The position numbers were made by a program, and so were the translations under genes. Of a DNA stretch of 64,000 nt, positions 18,395 to 27,670 are shown piece by piece. The stretch's first letter is position 1. Each line of letters begins with the position of its first letter. The notes beneath the pieces are model-generated. The model was not told where the DNA came from. It was given only the letters and a program-made list of their open reading frames with translations, and did no database searches. The DNA is from Trebonia sp963822615 (GTDB lineage: Bacteria; Actinomycetota; Actinomycetes; Streptosporangiales; Streptosporangiaceae), in NCBI GenBank assembly GCA_963822615.1, contig CAWGIM010000006.1, positions 1,054,001 through 1,118,000 on the forward strand. The letters run 5' to 3'.

Positions 18395-18703
18395 TCACTT
18401 GACCGAGAATTTCTGGAGGCCCTCGGGCCAGAGAAATTTGTAAGTGCCGCCCCCTGCTTCTCGGTAAGCAGCCCGCAAGGCGCCCCATCTTGGGTCCTCA
18501 CGCAGGATATTTGCCACATCGGCGAACGCTTCGGTTGGTCGCTCCGTCGCTATGAAAATATTCATCTCACCTGATCCGAAGTCGTGACCGTCAACTGAGG
18601 CGTATCGACCAATAGCAGCACCCAACTGCTCTTCCATAGATATGAGCGCTTCGAAGTCAGCCTCCGAATCGGCCGGACACTTCAAAACGAGGATATATCG
18701 CAC
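18395..18703 (-). CDS. Small immunity-like protein
   Basis: 102 residues with a ferredoxin-like secondary pattern: RYILVLKCPADSEADFEALI, then MEEQLGAAIG and MNIFIATERPTEAFADVANI. No signal peptide. It lies between two other small minus-strand genes in the toxin array, 79 bases before the start of the gene at 18783. Immunity is inferred from position. It could also be a spare immunity gene left by an earlier, deleted toxin. Confidence 0.55.
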   Translation of the reverse strand: MRYILVLKCPADSEADFEALISMEEQLGAAIGRYASVDGHDFGSGEMNIFIATERPTEAFADVANILREDPRWGALRAAYREAGGGTYKFLWPEGLQKFSVK

Positions 18704-18782
18704 TTGCGCGAGCCAATCAGTAAAGAGGTGGGCGAGAGTATAGCCACCTATATATTAACGTCTCTAGCCGAGTGGTACACCA

Positions 18783-19190
18783 TTACTCCTTCACTTTTCT
18801 CAATTCTGCCGAAAATACGGCCACCGCGTCCGGGTTATACTCTTCCAGTCCATCACGATGGTCGTCCGACTCCACAAGCAGCCGATATCCCCACCGGGCC
18901 CGGAAGCCGGCTCGGCGGCCGGGCGATTCCTCTGGATAGAGGCGAAAGAGCCAGCTTGCTGGAAGCTCTGAGATTTCAATCTCGAAAAGCTCCGATGGCA
19001 TCCACTGAGGACGCCGATGATCCGAGTTGTCTGGGACAAGAAGTTGAAGCGAGTCCCGGTAAAGTTCCATTCCCAGCACTGGGTATGAAGCGCCGACAGT
19101 GAGCGCGAACTGGACGGACAGTTCGAAGAAGAGGACGCCGAGATATTGGGGAATACCGTCAGCCCGGTTACCGATGCAGCGTGCAATCAT
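18783..19190 (-). CDS. Putative cognate immunity protein for the toxin at 19203
   Basis: 135 residues. It begins 12 nt after the toxin stop codon on the same strand, the usual place for cognate immunity. Sequence includes QYLGVLFFELSVQFALTVGA and PSELFEIEISELPASWLFRL. No membrane segment. The family was not recognised. GC content is clearly below that of the Tn554-like genes. Confidence 0.6.
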   Translation of the reverse strand: MIARCIGNRADGIPQYLGVLFFELSVQFALTVGASYPVLGMELYRDSLQLLVPDNSDHRRPQWMPSELFEIEISELPASWLFRLYPEESPGRRAGFRARWGYRLLVESDDHRDGLEEYNPDAVAVFSAELRKVKE

Positions 19191-19202
19191 TTCGATCCCG
19201 CC

Positions 19203-19665
19203 CTATGGCACGAACTTGAAGTCATCAACCGCGTTTATTAGCGGGTTGTAGGTGTAGTGGATAACTACACCATTGACGTTCTGCTGCATTTTAACCCAGC
19301 CTTCCTCCGCTGGCCAACGTGGGTCGTTCATCGTGATCCTCGTCATCACACGTCCTGCAGTCGGGTTGGACTGCGCCTCCTGCATCGCAAGCTGTTCCTT
19401 CAAGCTCGCCGGCTCAGTCCTACCAGTCGAACCCCGTCCAAGGTTCGTTGGGCAACTATCGTTGTGGACGAGCACCGAAGCAGCGGCCACCTCGACGTAG
19501 AAGTCGTGGTCGTTGTTGCCGGGGACCGTGAGGTCCCACATCCAGCCGTCGTGGACGGCTGGGACCGATCCGCCGACCACCACGGCCGATTGGCCGTCCG
19601 GGGTCTTGAGATGCGTGCCCGGTTTGAGGTGATTTGCCGGAATCCAGCCGTAGTGCGGATAAGGA
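19203..19665 (-). CDS. Displaced Rhs toxin tip with C-half of Hint domain (toxin A)
   Basis: An open frame from the element border: GWIPANHLKPGTHLKTPDGQ, VHDGWMWDLTVPGNNDHDFY and the Hint end VLVHN, then a toxin of about 85 residues. The toxin contains SLKEQLAMQEAQSNPTAGRV, MTDPRW-like MNDPRWPAEEGWVKM, and ends VDDFKFVP. The last part is a recurrent C-terminus of actinobacterial Rhs/secreted toxins, possibly a small RNase (from memory). There is no secretion domain or Hint N-half; the first in-frame GTG is at 19583. Likely silent unless rejoined. Confidence 0.75.
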
Positions 19666-19682
19666 GTGTTGACTGGACTAAC
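19666..19682 (+). repeat. Left-end motif of unit ii
   Basis: GTGTTGACTGGACTAAC. Unit iii starts with the same 17 bases but one (23927-23943). In both, DNA immediately left encodes the C-half of a Hint domain, so this is the probable outer end of the element. Confidence 0.6.
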
Positions 19683-19741
19683 GGGTTCCGGGTCATCAAC
19701 CTCCGGACGCTCCGGGACGGTGGTGATTACGGTCGGGTCCC

Positions 19742-20950
19742 GTGACGAGAGAAGAGACAGACTCTGCCCTGGATCTTGGATCGCTGGTGGTTCCCGCAGC
19801 TGGGGCGCTTGTCGAGACCGGGGATCTCTGGGAGCCGTACTACCTGAGCGGCCCGGGCGGCGGGTGTGTCGTGCCGGTGTCGGAGTTCCTGCGGGACCTG
19901 CAGGCGACCGGGCGGCCCGCGACGACGCAGCGGTCGTATGCGCTGGCGCTGCTGCGCTGGTTCCGGTTCACGTGGGCCGTGGATGTCCCGTGGGACCAGG
20001 CGACGAGGGTCGAGGCCCGGGACTTCTGCCGGTACCTCCAGCTCGCCGGCAAGCCCGGGGGACAGCCGGCCGCGGCCAGGATGGTGCCGGGGAAACGGCC
20101 GTCGTCGGCTGGGTTCGTGCCGTCGACAGTCGCGCACTGCGAGACGGTCTGCCGCGGCTTCTACGCCTATCACCTGGAGGCCGGGACCGGGCCGATCGTG
20201 AACCCGTTCCCGCTGGCCCGGCCGGGTCGGGCGCACGCGCACCACAACCCGATGGAGGCGTTCCCGAAGCAGAAGGCCGGCCTGTTCCGGCCGAAGGTCC
20301 CGCAGAGGATTCCGAAGCAGATCCCGGACGCGGTGTTCAACGAGCTGTTCGCCCGGCTGCGCTCGCACCGGGACCGGGCCCTGGTGGCGTTCTGGGTGTC
20401 CGCAGGCGCCCGGGCGTCGGAGCTCCTCGGCGTTACCCGCTCGGGGGCCGACCCGGGCCAGCAGCTCATCACCGTGATCCGCAAGGGCTCGCGGGCGATC
20501 CAGCAGCTCCCGGCGTCGCCGGACGCGTTCGTGTGGCTGCGGCTGTACCAGCAGGAGGTGCACGGGCTGGTGCCCGCCGGACCCGACGACCCGCTGTGGT
20601 GGACGCTGCGGCGCCCGTTCCGGCCGCTGACCTACGACACCGCCCGGAAGATGTTCGACCGCGCCAACGACGCCGCCGGGACCGGGTGGACGCTGCACTC
20701 CCTCCGGCACACCGCGGCCTACCGCCTGGCCCGCGACCCGGACATGCCGATCACCGACGTGCAGTGGGTCCTCGGCCATGCCCTGCTGTCGACCACGCAG
20801 ATCTACGTCGTCCCGACCGCCGAGGACGTCATCGAGGCCACGCTGGCTCACCACCGGCGGCGGGCGGAGCCCAGGCCCGCCCCTCCCGAGCCGGCGCCGG
20901 GCTACCGGCCGGAAAGCCTGGACGTGCTGTTCGGGAAGGGCCGCTGGTGA
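19742..20950 (+). CDS. tnpA: TnpA-like tyrosine recombinase (unit ii)
   Basis: 402 residues from GTG 19742. The catalytic set of a tyrosine recombinase is present: the Arg in SAGARASELLG, HSLRHTAAYRLA (HxxR), and LGHALLSTTQIY (H and nucleophile Tyr). An N-terminal SAM-like core-binding region includes ATTQRSYALALLRWFRFTWA. Length and place as first gene of a trio match TnpA of Tn554-type elements. It overlaps tnpB by 4 nt (GTGA). It looks intact and could still act in trans. Confidence 0.9.
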   Translation: MTREETDSALDLGSLVVPAAGALVETGDLWEPYYLSGPGGGCVVPVSEFLRDLQATGRPATTQRSYALALLRWFRFTWAVDVPWDQATRVEARDFCRYLQLAGKPGGQPAAARMVPGKRPSSAGFVPSTVAHCETVCRGFYAYHLEAGTGPIVNPFPLARPGRAHAHHNPMEAFPKQKAGLFRPKVPQRIPKQIPDAVFNELFARLRSHRDRALVAFWVSAGARASELLGVTRSGADPGQQLITVIRKGSRAIQQLPASPDAFVWLRLYQQEVHGLVPAGPDDPLWWTLRRPFRPLTYDTARKMFDRANDAAGTGWTLHSLRHTAAYRLARDPDMPITDVQWVLGHALLSTTQIYVVPTAEDVIEATLAHHRRRAEPRPAPPEPAPGYRPESLDVLFGKGRW

Positions 20951-22584
20951 CCGCCGCGACGCAGGCCCCGCCGCGACGCAGGCCCCGCCGCGGCGGCTCA
21001 GCGCCGAGGCCCTGGCGGTGATGGACAGGTTCCCGCCCCGCCCGGTCCCGGCGTCCTGGGCGGCGACCGCCGCGGACCGGTTCACCGTGATGCGGCGGAT
21101 GCTCGCCCCGCCGTTCGTCCCCGAAGGGGCCGGCATCCGGGACTGGCGGAAGCTGTCCATGCTGAAGATCCTCGACTGGCTCGAACTGCACCCCGGAGCG
21201 ACGTGGCAGCAGCGATGGGACGCCTGCGGCGCCGAGACCGACCAGACCGCGGACTGGCGCGACCAGATGCTGGCCAGCCTTCAGGCCGCCGGCAACTACG
21301 GCACCTGGGCAGGGGAACTGCGCCGCCGGCTCGGACGCCCGGACCCGCGAAAGGCTCCCCGCCCTGCCCGCCCTCGCCGCCGCCGCCGACCGCAACCGCA
21401 AGGACGCCGCCGCCCGGCTCGCCGCCGCCCGCGCCACCGCCCCCGGCGAGACGTTCACCGCCGGCGGCCAGCAGCTCCGCCGGGCCCTCCTGGCCCAGCC
21501 GTCCCCCCGCACCTGGGCCGAGGAGCCCGTTACCGGCAGCCGGCGGGACCTGACCCGCGAGGAAGACCACGCGTTCTGGGCCTGGGCCGTCATCGAGGTC
21601 CTGCGCCACACCGGCATCCGCGTCGAGGAACTCACCGAGCTGTCGCACCACAGCCTGGTCCAGTACCGCCTCCCCGCCACCGGCGAGCTCGTCCCCCTGC
21701 TGGCCATCGCCCCGTCCAAGACCGACGCCGAACGGCTCCTCGTCATCAGCCCCGAACTCGCCGACGCCCTGTCCGCGATCATCACCCGCATCCGCCGCCC
21801 CGACGGGACCGTCCCGCTGGCCGCCGCCTACGACACCCACGAGCGCACCTGGAACCCGCCCATGCCCCTGCTGTTCCAGCGGCCCGCCGGCCTGGAGGAC
21901 CGGCCCATCGCCATCGGCACCATCCGCGACCTCCTCGCCAACGCGCTCGCCGGAGCCGGCATCACCGGCACCGACGGCAAGCCCCTCATCTTCAAGCCCC
22001 ACGACTTCCGCAGGATCTTCACCACCGACGCCATCCTCAACGGCATGCCGCCCCACATCGCCCAGCTCATCCTCGGCCACCACGACATCAACACCACCAT
22101 GGGCTACAAGGCCGTCTACCCCCAGGAGGCCATCAACGGCCACCGCGCCTTCATCGCCCGCCGCCGCCAGCTCCGCCCCAGCGAGGAATACCGCTCACCC
22201 AGCGACACCGAATGGGAGGAATTCCTCGGCCACTTCGAGCACCGCAAACTCGCCCTCGGCGACTGCGGACGCGCCTACGCCACCAGCTGCATCCACGAGC
22301 ACTCCTGCATCCGATGCCCCATGCTCCGCACCGACCCCGCCCAGCGGCACCGCCTCGAAGAAATCCGCGACAACCTCCTGGCCCGCATCGCGGAAGCCGA
22401 ACGCGAAGGCTGGGCCGGCGAAGCCGAAGGACTCAAGATCAGCCTCGACGCCGCCAACAACAAAATCGCCCAGGCCGACCTGTCCGCCGCCCGACGCGCC
22501 GAGCACGTCAGCCTCGGCATCCCCGCCTACCGCGACATCGCCGCCGCAACCCTGGCAGCGCCCGGAGACCCACATGGACACTGA
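20947..22584 (+). pseudogene. tnpB: tnpB, frameshifted and internally deleted (unit ii)
   Basis: The start is preserved, but a 17-bp tandem duplication at about 20957-20990 shifts the frame (intact tnpB has one unit). Reading then continues LSAEALAVMDRFPPR in another frame up to about 21340. There, compared with unit iii, about 0.86 kb is missing, with the join at a short shared sequence (CGGACGCCCGGACCCGCGAA). From there the frame carries the catalytic domain (HTGIRVEEL, HDFRRIFTTD, LGHHDINTTMGY) and the cysteine-rich tail to 22584. The catalytic residues remain, the N-terminal DNA-binding part does not. Confidence 0.88.
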
Positions 22585-22942
22585 CCACCTCGCCACAGCC
22601 CTCATGGCCTGCGCCACCGGCATCTACGCGGCCGAGGCCGGCGTCAACCTCCTCATCGCCAACGGCACGTTCCTGCAGCGCGACGACTTCACTCCCCGGT
22701 TCATCACCTGCGGCATCAGCGGCGGCACCCCGATGGCCGCCATCGACTGGGACGCCGCCATCACCGCCCTGCACTCCGGCGATCTTCCCTGCTCCGGAGG
22801 GGAGCGACGCATCCTCCTGCTATCAGCCAGCCTCGCAAGCGGCATCCCCGTCAGCCTGCGCGACACCATCAGCAGCCTTGACGACAGGAACGTCGCACTG
22901 GTCGTCTCCGCCATCCAGCACGCAGCCGGAAAACGGCCGTGA
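22574..22942 (+). CDS. tnpC: TnpC-like protein (unit ii)
   Basis: 122 residues, ATG 22574 overlapping the end of tnpB by 11 nt. Contains FLQRDDFTPRFITCGISGGT, AAIDWDAAITAL and SLRDTISSLDDRNVALVV. Close relative of the other two TnpC proteins here. By position and size it is the accessory third protein of a Tn554-type trio. Confidence 0.82.
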   Translation: MDTDHLATALMACATGIYAAEAGVNLLIANGTFLQRDDFTPRFITCGISGGTPMAAIDWDAAITALHSGDLPCSGGERRILLLSASLASGIPVSLRDTISSLDDRNVALVVSAIQHAAGKRP

Positions 22943-23001
22943 ACAGCAAGATATCGACGACCACGACGACTCAGCGGAGCCCGAGCCCTGTCATGCGGCC
23001 A

Positions 23002-23346
23002 TCACGGCGGCACATCGGTCGCGGGCTTGTCGAGCCAGCCGATATCTCCCATATTCGGCTCCCGCCCGAGGCGGACCCAGGCGTCCATGGCCCGGCCAAC
23101 AGCTCCGACGGGAGGCCAGGGACGGAACTTCTCAGCCTGCCAGTCGATGTCGCCAAGGCGAGCACCCGCCCCGACCAGCATGGTCAAGACAATCTCGGCG
23201 ACAGCCTGAACTTCGTGTCCAGTGGCATCGGGCCACTCCTCGCGAATGCGCCTGGGCAGCTTCCACATCTCGACGTAGTCCTCGTCGAGTTCCCGGCTGA
23301 TCTCGGCCGCGACGATCTCCGCCACGGCGTTCTCGCGGCCCGTCAC
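23002..23346 (-). CDS. Putative immunity protein for the toxin at 23343
   Basis: 114 residues; the GTG start overlaps the toxin stop by 4 nt (GTGA), the tight coupling expected for a toxin-immunity pair. Acidic helical sequence: EIVAAEISRELDEDYVEMWK, RIREEWPDATGHEVQAVAEI. No signal peptide. Its family has no name I can give; the pairing is based on overlap. Confidence 0.65.
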   Translation of the reverse strand: MTGRENAVAEIVAAEISRELDEDYVEMWKLPRRIREEWPDATGHEVQAVAEIVLTMLVGAGARLGDIDWQAEKFRPWPPVGAVGRAMDAWVRLGREPNMGDIGWLDKPATDVPP

Positions 23347-23926
23347 GGATTGAACTTCAGCTTGTCGATGTCAGACACCCCCGGCATGTTGATGTCAATG
23401 GTTGCCGCGCTGTTCGGGCTACGGGACATCACAGTCCGCAATTGCACGAATCCCTCGCCATTCGGCAGTTCTACCCTGATCAGCTTCCCGTTGTTCGCAA
23501 CGACCTTCCCGCCTTGTGAGAGCTCGTCGAACAGCGCCTGGGCATCTGACAGGTCGCCGCCGATCTCCCGGATTCCGGGATTGCTGCCAGCAACGCCGAT
23601 CGGCGAGCCACCTGGGTGCAGGAGGTCATTGGCAAGATCCTCGGTGCTCCCGTCCGCCCCAACCGCGAACCTGGCCGTCGGACAGCTTTCATTATGAACG
23701 AGGACCGCTACCGCCGCCGGCCCGGCACGCGAGGGCGAAAGAACTGCGGTGGGTTCGACAGAAGTCGTGGTCGTTGTTCCCGGGGACGGTGAGGTCCCAC
23801 ATCCACCCGTCATGGGCGGCCGGGGTCGATCCGCCGAGGACTACAGCGCTCTGGCCGCCCGGCGTCTTGAGATTCATGCCCGGTTTGAGGTGTTTTGCCG
23901 GAATCCAGCCTTTGTCCAGTGAAGGC
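23343..23926 (-). pseudogene. Displaced Rhs toxin tip with C-half of Hint domain, frameshifted (toxin B)
   Basis: From the border: TPSLDKGWIPAKHLKPG, DGWMWDLTVPGNNDHDF, then a 2-nt loss at about 23760 (toxin A has the full TTCTACGTC here) moves the frame. The rest reads VLVHNESCP and a toxin of about 110 residues with LSDAQALFDELSQGGKVV, FVQLRT and the end ATIDINMPGVSDIDKLKF, a recurrent C-terminus in actinobacterial polymorphic toxins (from memory). It lacks a Hint N-half and a secretion domain, and cannot be read continuously. Confidence 0.75.
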
Positions 23927-23943
23927 GTGTTGACTGAACTAAC
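23927..23943 (+). repeat. Left-end motif of unit iii
   Basis: GTGTTGACTGAACTAAC, one mismatch from the unit ii motif at 19666. It directly abuts Hint codons starting with the CCTTCACTG block on the minus strand. Confidence 0.6.
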
Positions 23944-24002
23944 TAAGTCCGGGCCATGATTCTCCTGACGTGCCGAGATGGCGGTCGTTACGGTCACTGA
24001 CC

Positions 24003-25196
24003 ATGACCGAAGGTGACGATGATGGCACGTTCCGGGATCTCGGGTCGCTCGTGGTTCCCGCGGCCGGGGCACTGGTCGAGACTGGTGATCCGTGGGAGCC
24101 GTGCTGGCTGAGCGACCCGGCCGGGGTCCAGATCGGGCCGGTATCGGAGTACTTGCGGGACTTGCAGGCTACTGGCCGTCCGGCGACGACGCAGCGGTCG
24201 TACTCGTTCGCGCTGCTGCGCTGGTTCCGGTTCTGCTGGGCAGTGGGGGTCTCGTGGGACCAGGCGACCAGGGTCGAGGCCCGTGACTTCTGCCGGCATC
24301 TCCAGCTCCCTGTCAGGGCCGGCCTGGCGTGGGATGCGGCCGGGAGTCGGTCGGGGAAGTACGCGCCGTCGACGGCGGCGCACTGCGAGACGGTCTGCCG
24401 GAGCTTCTACGCGTATCACCTGGAGGCCGGGACCGGGCCGATCGTGAACCCGTTCCCGCTGGCCAGGGGCGGGCGGGCGCACGCGCACCACAACCCGCTG
24501 GACCCGTTCCCGAAGCAGAAGTCGGGGCTGTTCCGGCCCCGGGTGCCGCAGCGGGTGCCGAGGCAGATCCCGGACGCGGCGTTCAACGAGCTGTTCGCCC
24601 GGCTGCCGTCGAACCGGGACCGGGCCCTGGTCGCGTTCTGGGTATCGACCGGTGCCCGCGCGTCGGAGCTCCTGAGCGCCACGTGGTCAGGAGCCGATCC
24701 CGGCCAGCAGCTGATCACGGTGATCCGCAAGGGATCACGGGCGATCCAGCAGCTGCCGGCCTCGCCTGACGCGTTCGTGTGGCTGCGGCTTTACCAGCAG
24801 GAGATGCACGGCCTGGCGCCCGCCGGGCCGGATGATCCCCTGTGGCGGACGCTGCGGCGCCCGTTCCGGCCGCTGAACTACCATGCAGCCCGGATGATGT
24901 TCGACCGAGCGAACGCCACGATCGGTTCCGGGTGGACGCTGCACTCGCTGCGGCATACGGCGGCCTACCGGCTCGCCCGTGATCCCAGCATGCCGATCAC
25001 GGACGTGCAGTGGATTCTCGGCCACGTCTCGCTCACGACCACGCAGGTCTACGTCGTTCCGACGGCCGAGGACGTGATCGAGGCCGCCCTGGCCCACCAC
25101 AGGAGGCAGGCAGAGCCCAGGCCCGTCCTGCCAGAGCCGGCGCCTGGCTACCGGGCGGAGAGCCTGGACGTGCTGTTCGGGAAGGGCCGCTGGTGA
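24003..25196 (+). CDS. tnpA: TnpA-like tyrosine recombinase (unit iii)
   Basis: 397 residues from ATG 24003. Catalytic motifs: STGARASELLSA (Arg), HSLRHTAAYRLARD (HxxR), LGHVSLTTTQVY (H, Tyr). It is very similar to unit ii TnpA throughout, including the N-terminal LGSLVVPAAGALVETGD. It overlaps tnpB by 4 nt. In Tn554, TnpA and TnpB act together as site-specific recombinases; the same is expected here, with cleavage at the element ends and at the Hint target. Confidence 0.92.
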   Translation: MTEGDDDGTFRDLGSLVVPAAGALVETGDPWEPCWLSDPAGVQIGPVSEYLRDLQATGRPATTQRSYSFALLRWFRFCWAVGVSWDQATRVEARDFCRHLQLPVRAGLAWDAAGSRSGKYAPSTAAHCETVCRSFYAYHLEAGTGPIVNPFPLARGGRAHAHHNPLDPFPKQKSGLFRPRVPQRVPRQIPDAAFNELFARLPSNRDRALVAFWVSTGARASELLSATWSGADPGQQLITVIRKGSRAIQQLPASPDAFVWLRLYQQEMHGLAPAGPDDPLWRTLRRPFRPLNYHAARMMFDRANATIGSGWTLHSLRHTAAYRLARDPSMPITDVQWILGHVSLTTTQVYVVPTAEDVIEAALAHHRRQAEPRPVLPEPAPGYRAESLDVLFGKGRW

Positions 25197-27670
25197 CCGC
25201 CGCGGTGACCGGGCAGGCGGTTGGCTGGCAGCTCAGTGCCGAGGCGCTGGCGGTGATGAACCGGTTCCCGCCCCGGGTGGTCCAGGCGTCGTGGGACGCG
25301 ACGGCCGCGGACCGTTTCACGGTGGCGCGCCGGCTGCTCGCCCCGCCGTTCGCCTTCGGTGATGCCAGCGCCCGGCACTGGCGCAAGCTGGGCATCCTGA
25401 AGATCCTCGACTGGCTGGAGCTGCACCCCGGGGCGACGTGGCAGCAGCGGTGGGACGCCTCCGGCGCCGGGTCCGGCGGCTCAGCCGACTGGCGGGATCA
25501 GGCGGTGGCTGACCTGGAGGCCGCTGGCCGGGTCGGCCCGCTGGGCGCGGGGCTTCGCTCCAGGCTCGGCGCGGGCGTGGCCCAGCTGATCGGCGGCGAC
25601 GTGATCCGCCCGGGCCTTCCCTGGCTGCTGACGACGCCGGTCCGGGCCAGGCTCGCTGGCGAGATGGGCCGGGCCCGTGACCCCGCGGGGATCGCGGCCC
25701 TGAGCGCGCTGCGGGAGGCCAGCACCACCGGGCGGAACACCTTCGACCAGGCGGTGGAGCGGGTCGCGGCGATCATGGCCGCCAAGGGCGGCCCCGTCGC
25801 GGCCATCACCCCCGGCGATTGCATCGAGCTTCTGGACTGCTGCCGGATGGTGTTCGACGCCAGCACCCAGACCAACCCGTTCAGCCCGTTCTTCTACCAG
25901 CTCCTGTCCGCGGCCGGGGCCTTCGGGGCCGGCGCGCCGCCCACCGTGCGGATGTTCAGCGTCAAGTTCCCCGGGCAGGTCACCGTTGAGCAGATGGTCG
26001 ACCGCTACGACCTGGCCTGCCGCCCGGTGCGGGACCTGCTCGTGGACTACCTGCGCGAGCGCCAGCCCGGCATCGACTACAGCAGCCTCAACGGCTTGTC
26101 CATCACCCTGGCGAAGCGGTTCTGGAAGGACCTGGAGGACCACCACCCCGGCATCAGCTCGCTGCACCTGCCGCCCGACGTCGCCGCCGCCTGGAAGCAG
26201 CGCATCCAGACCCGGACTGTCCGCACGCCCGACGGCGCCGAGCAGCAGGTCGTCCGACAGGCCGCCAGCGACGCCCTGATGTCAGTCCGGGGCTTCTACC
26301 TCGACCTCGCCCAGTGGGCCCTGGACGATCCCGCCCGCTGGGGACCGTGGGCAGTGCCCTGCCCAATCCGCGGAAGCGACATCCAGTACAAGCAGCAGGT
26401 CAGGCGGACCAAGGCCCGCACGGACGCCCGGACCCGCGAAAGGCTCCCCGTCCTGCCCGCCCTCGCCGCCGCCGTCGCCCGCGCCCGCAGCGCCACCGCC
26501 GCCCGCCTCGCCGCCGCCCGCGCCACCCCGCCCGGCGAGAAATTCACCGCCGACGGACAGGAGCTCCGCCGGACCCGCACCCGCGATCCCGGCCACCGCA
26601 CCTGGGCCGAGGACCCCGCCACCGGCAGCCGGCGCAACCTGACCCGCGAGGAGGACAAAGCGTTCTGGGGATGGGCCGCCATAGAAGTCCTTCGCCACAC
26701 CGGCTGCCGCCTCGAAGAGCTCACCGAGCTCTCCCACCACAGCCTGGTCCAGTACCGGCTCCCCGCCACCGGCGAGCTCGTCCCCCTGCTGTCCATCGCG
26801 CCGTCGAAGACCGACACCGAACGGCTCCTCGTCATCGACCCGGAGCTCGCGGACGTCTTGTCCGCGATCATCACCCGCGTCCGCGACGCCGACGGCACCG
26901 TCCCGCTGGCCGCCGCCTACGACACCCACGAGCGAACCTGGAACCCCCCGATGCCCCTGCTGTTCCAGCGGCGCATCGGCCTGGAGAACCGCCCCATCCC
27001 CAGCGGCACCATCCGCGACCTCATCCGCGAGGCCCTCGCGTCCTCCGGCATCACCGGCACCGACGGCAAGCCCCTCGACTTCCACCCCCACGACTTCCGC
27101 AGGCTCTTCACCACCGACGCCATCCTCAACGGCATGCCACCCCACATCGCGCAGCTCATCCTCGGCCACGCCGACATAAACACCACAATGGGCTACAAGA
27201 CCGCCTACCCCGAGGAAGCCATCCGCGGCCACCGGGCGTTCATCGCCCAGCGCAGGGCCGCCCGGCCGAGCGAGGAATACCGCTCGCCCACCGACGCCGA
27301 GTGGGACGAGTTCCTCGGCCACTTCCAGCACCGTCGCGTCGCACTCGGCGACTGCGGACGCGCATACTCGACGCCATGTATTCATGAGCACTCCTGCATC
27401 AGGTGCCCGCTCCTGCGGATCGACCCCGCCCAGCGCCACCGACTTGAAGAAATCCGCGACAACCTCCTGGCACGCATCGCCGAAGCCGAACGCGAAGGCT
27501 GGACCGGCGAAGCCGAAGGACTCAAGGTCAGCCTCGACGCCGCCAACAACAAGCTGGCCCAGGTCGATCTGACCGAAGCCCGCCGCGCCGAGCACGTCCA
27601 CCTCGGCATCCCTGCCTACCGCGACATCGCCGCCACCACCCTCACGGCAAGAGGCCCCAGTGACCACTGA
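25193..27670 (+). CDS. tnpB: TnpB-like tyrosine recombinase (unit iii)
   Basis: 825 residues from GTG 25193 (GTGA overlap with tnpA). An N-terminal half of about 450 residues has no clear catalytic motif and probably binds DNA. The C-terminal catalytic domain has HTGCRLEELTELS (Arg), HPHDFRRLFTTDAI (HxxR) and LGHADINTTMGY (H, Tyr). It is followed by a cysteine cluster (GDCGRAYSTPCIHEHSCIRC), likely a zinc site, and a coiled coil rich in Glu/Arg. Longer than Tn554 TnpB (about 630 aa). Appears fully intact. Confidence 0.92.
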   Translation: MTAAVTGQAVGWQLSAEALAVMNRFPPRVVQASWDATAADRFTVARRLLAPPFAFGDASARHWRKLGILKILDWLELHPGATWQQRWDASGAGSGGSADWRDQAVADLEAAGRVGPLGAGLRSRLGAGVAQLIGGDVIRPGLPWLLTTPVRARLAGEMGRARDPAGIAALSALREASTTGRNTFDQAVERVAAIMAAKGGPVAAITPGDCIELLDCCRMVFDASTQTNPFSPFFYQLLSAAGAFGAGAPPTVRMFSVKFPGQVTVEQMVDRYDLACRPVRDLLVDYLRERQPGIDYSSLNGLSITLAKRFWKDLEDHHPGISSLHLPPDVAAAWKQRIQTRTVRTPDGAEQQVVRQAASDALMSVRGFYLDLAQWALDDPARWGPWAVPCPIRGSDIQYKQQVRRTKARTDARTRERLPVLPALAAAVARARSATAARLAAARATPPGEKFTADGQELRRTRTRDPGHRTWAEDPATGSRRNLTREEDKAFWGWAAIEVLRHTGCRLEELTELSHHSLVQYRLPATGELVPLLSIAPSKTDTERLLVIDPELADVLSAIITRVRDADGTVPLAAAYDTHERTWNPPMPLLFQRRIGLENRPIPSGTIRDLIREALASSGITGTDGKPLDFHPHDFRRLFTTDAILNGMPPHIAQLILGHADINTTMGYKTAYPEEAIRGHRAFIAQRRAARPSEEYRSPTDAEWDEFLGHFQHRRVALGDCGRAYSTPCIHEHSCIRCPLLRIDPAQRHRLEEIRDNLLARIAEAEREGWTGEAEGLKVSLDAANNKLAQVDLTEARRAEHVHLGIPAYRDIAATTLTARGPSDH

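Larger units (their letters stand above)
16780..19665. mobile_element. Tn554-like toxin-immunity unit i (left end lost)
   Basis: Consists of tnpB remnant, tnpC, three minus-strand immunity-like genes and a toxin tip with the C-half of a Hint domain. The right border is taken where the Hint C-half begins (about 19665), directly against the left end of unit ii. The limits of the unit are inference from comparison with units ii and iv. Confidence 0.55.
19666..23926. mobile_element. Tn554-like toxin-immunity unit ii (damaged)
   Basis: About 4.26 kb: left-end motif, tnpA, broken tnpB, tnpC (plus strand), then an immunity gene and a toxin tip with the Hint C-half (minus strand), ending where unit iii begins. 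Gene order matches Tn554, whose cargo lies beyond tnpC. Borders are inferred from the two junctions with Hint coding DNA. Confidence 0.65.

Noticed and set aside
21040..22140. Long minus-strand frames across the tnpB genes
   Set aside because: They mirror the coding strand of tnpB in all copies, are low-complexity Gly/Val/Asp-rich, and have no independent conservation signal.
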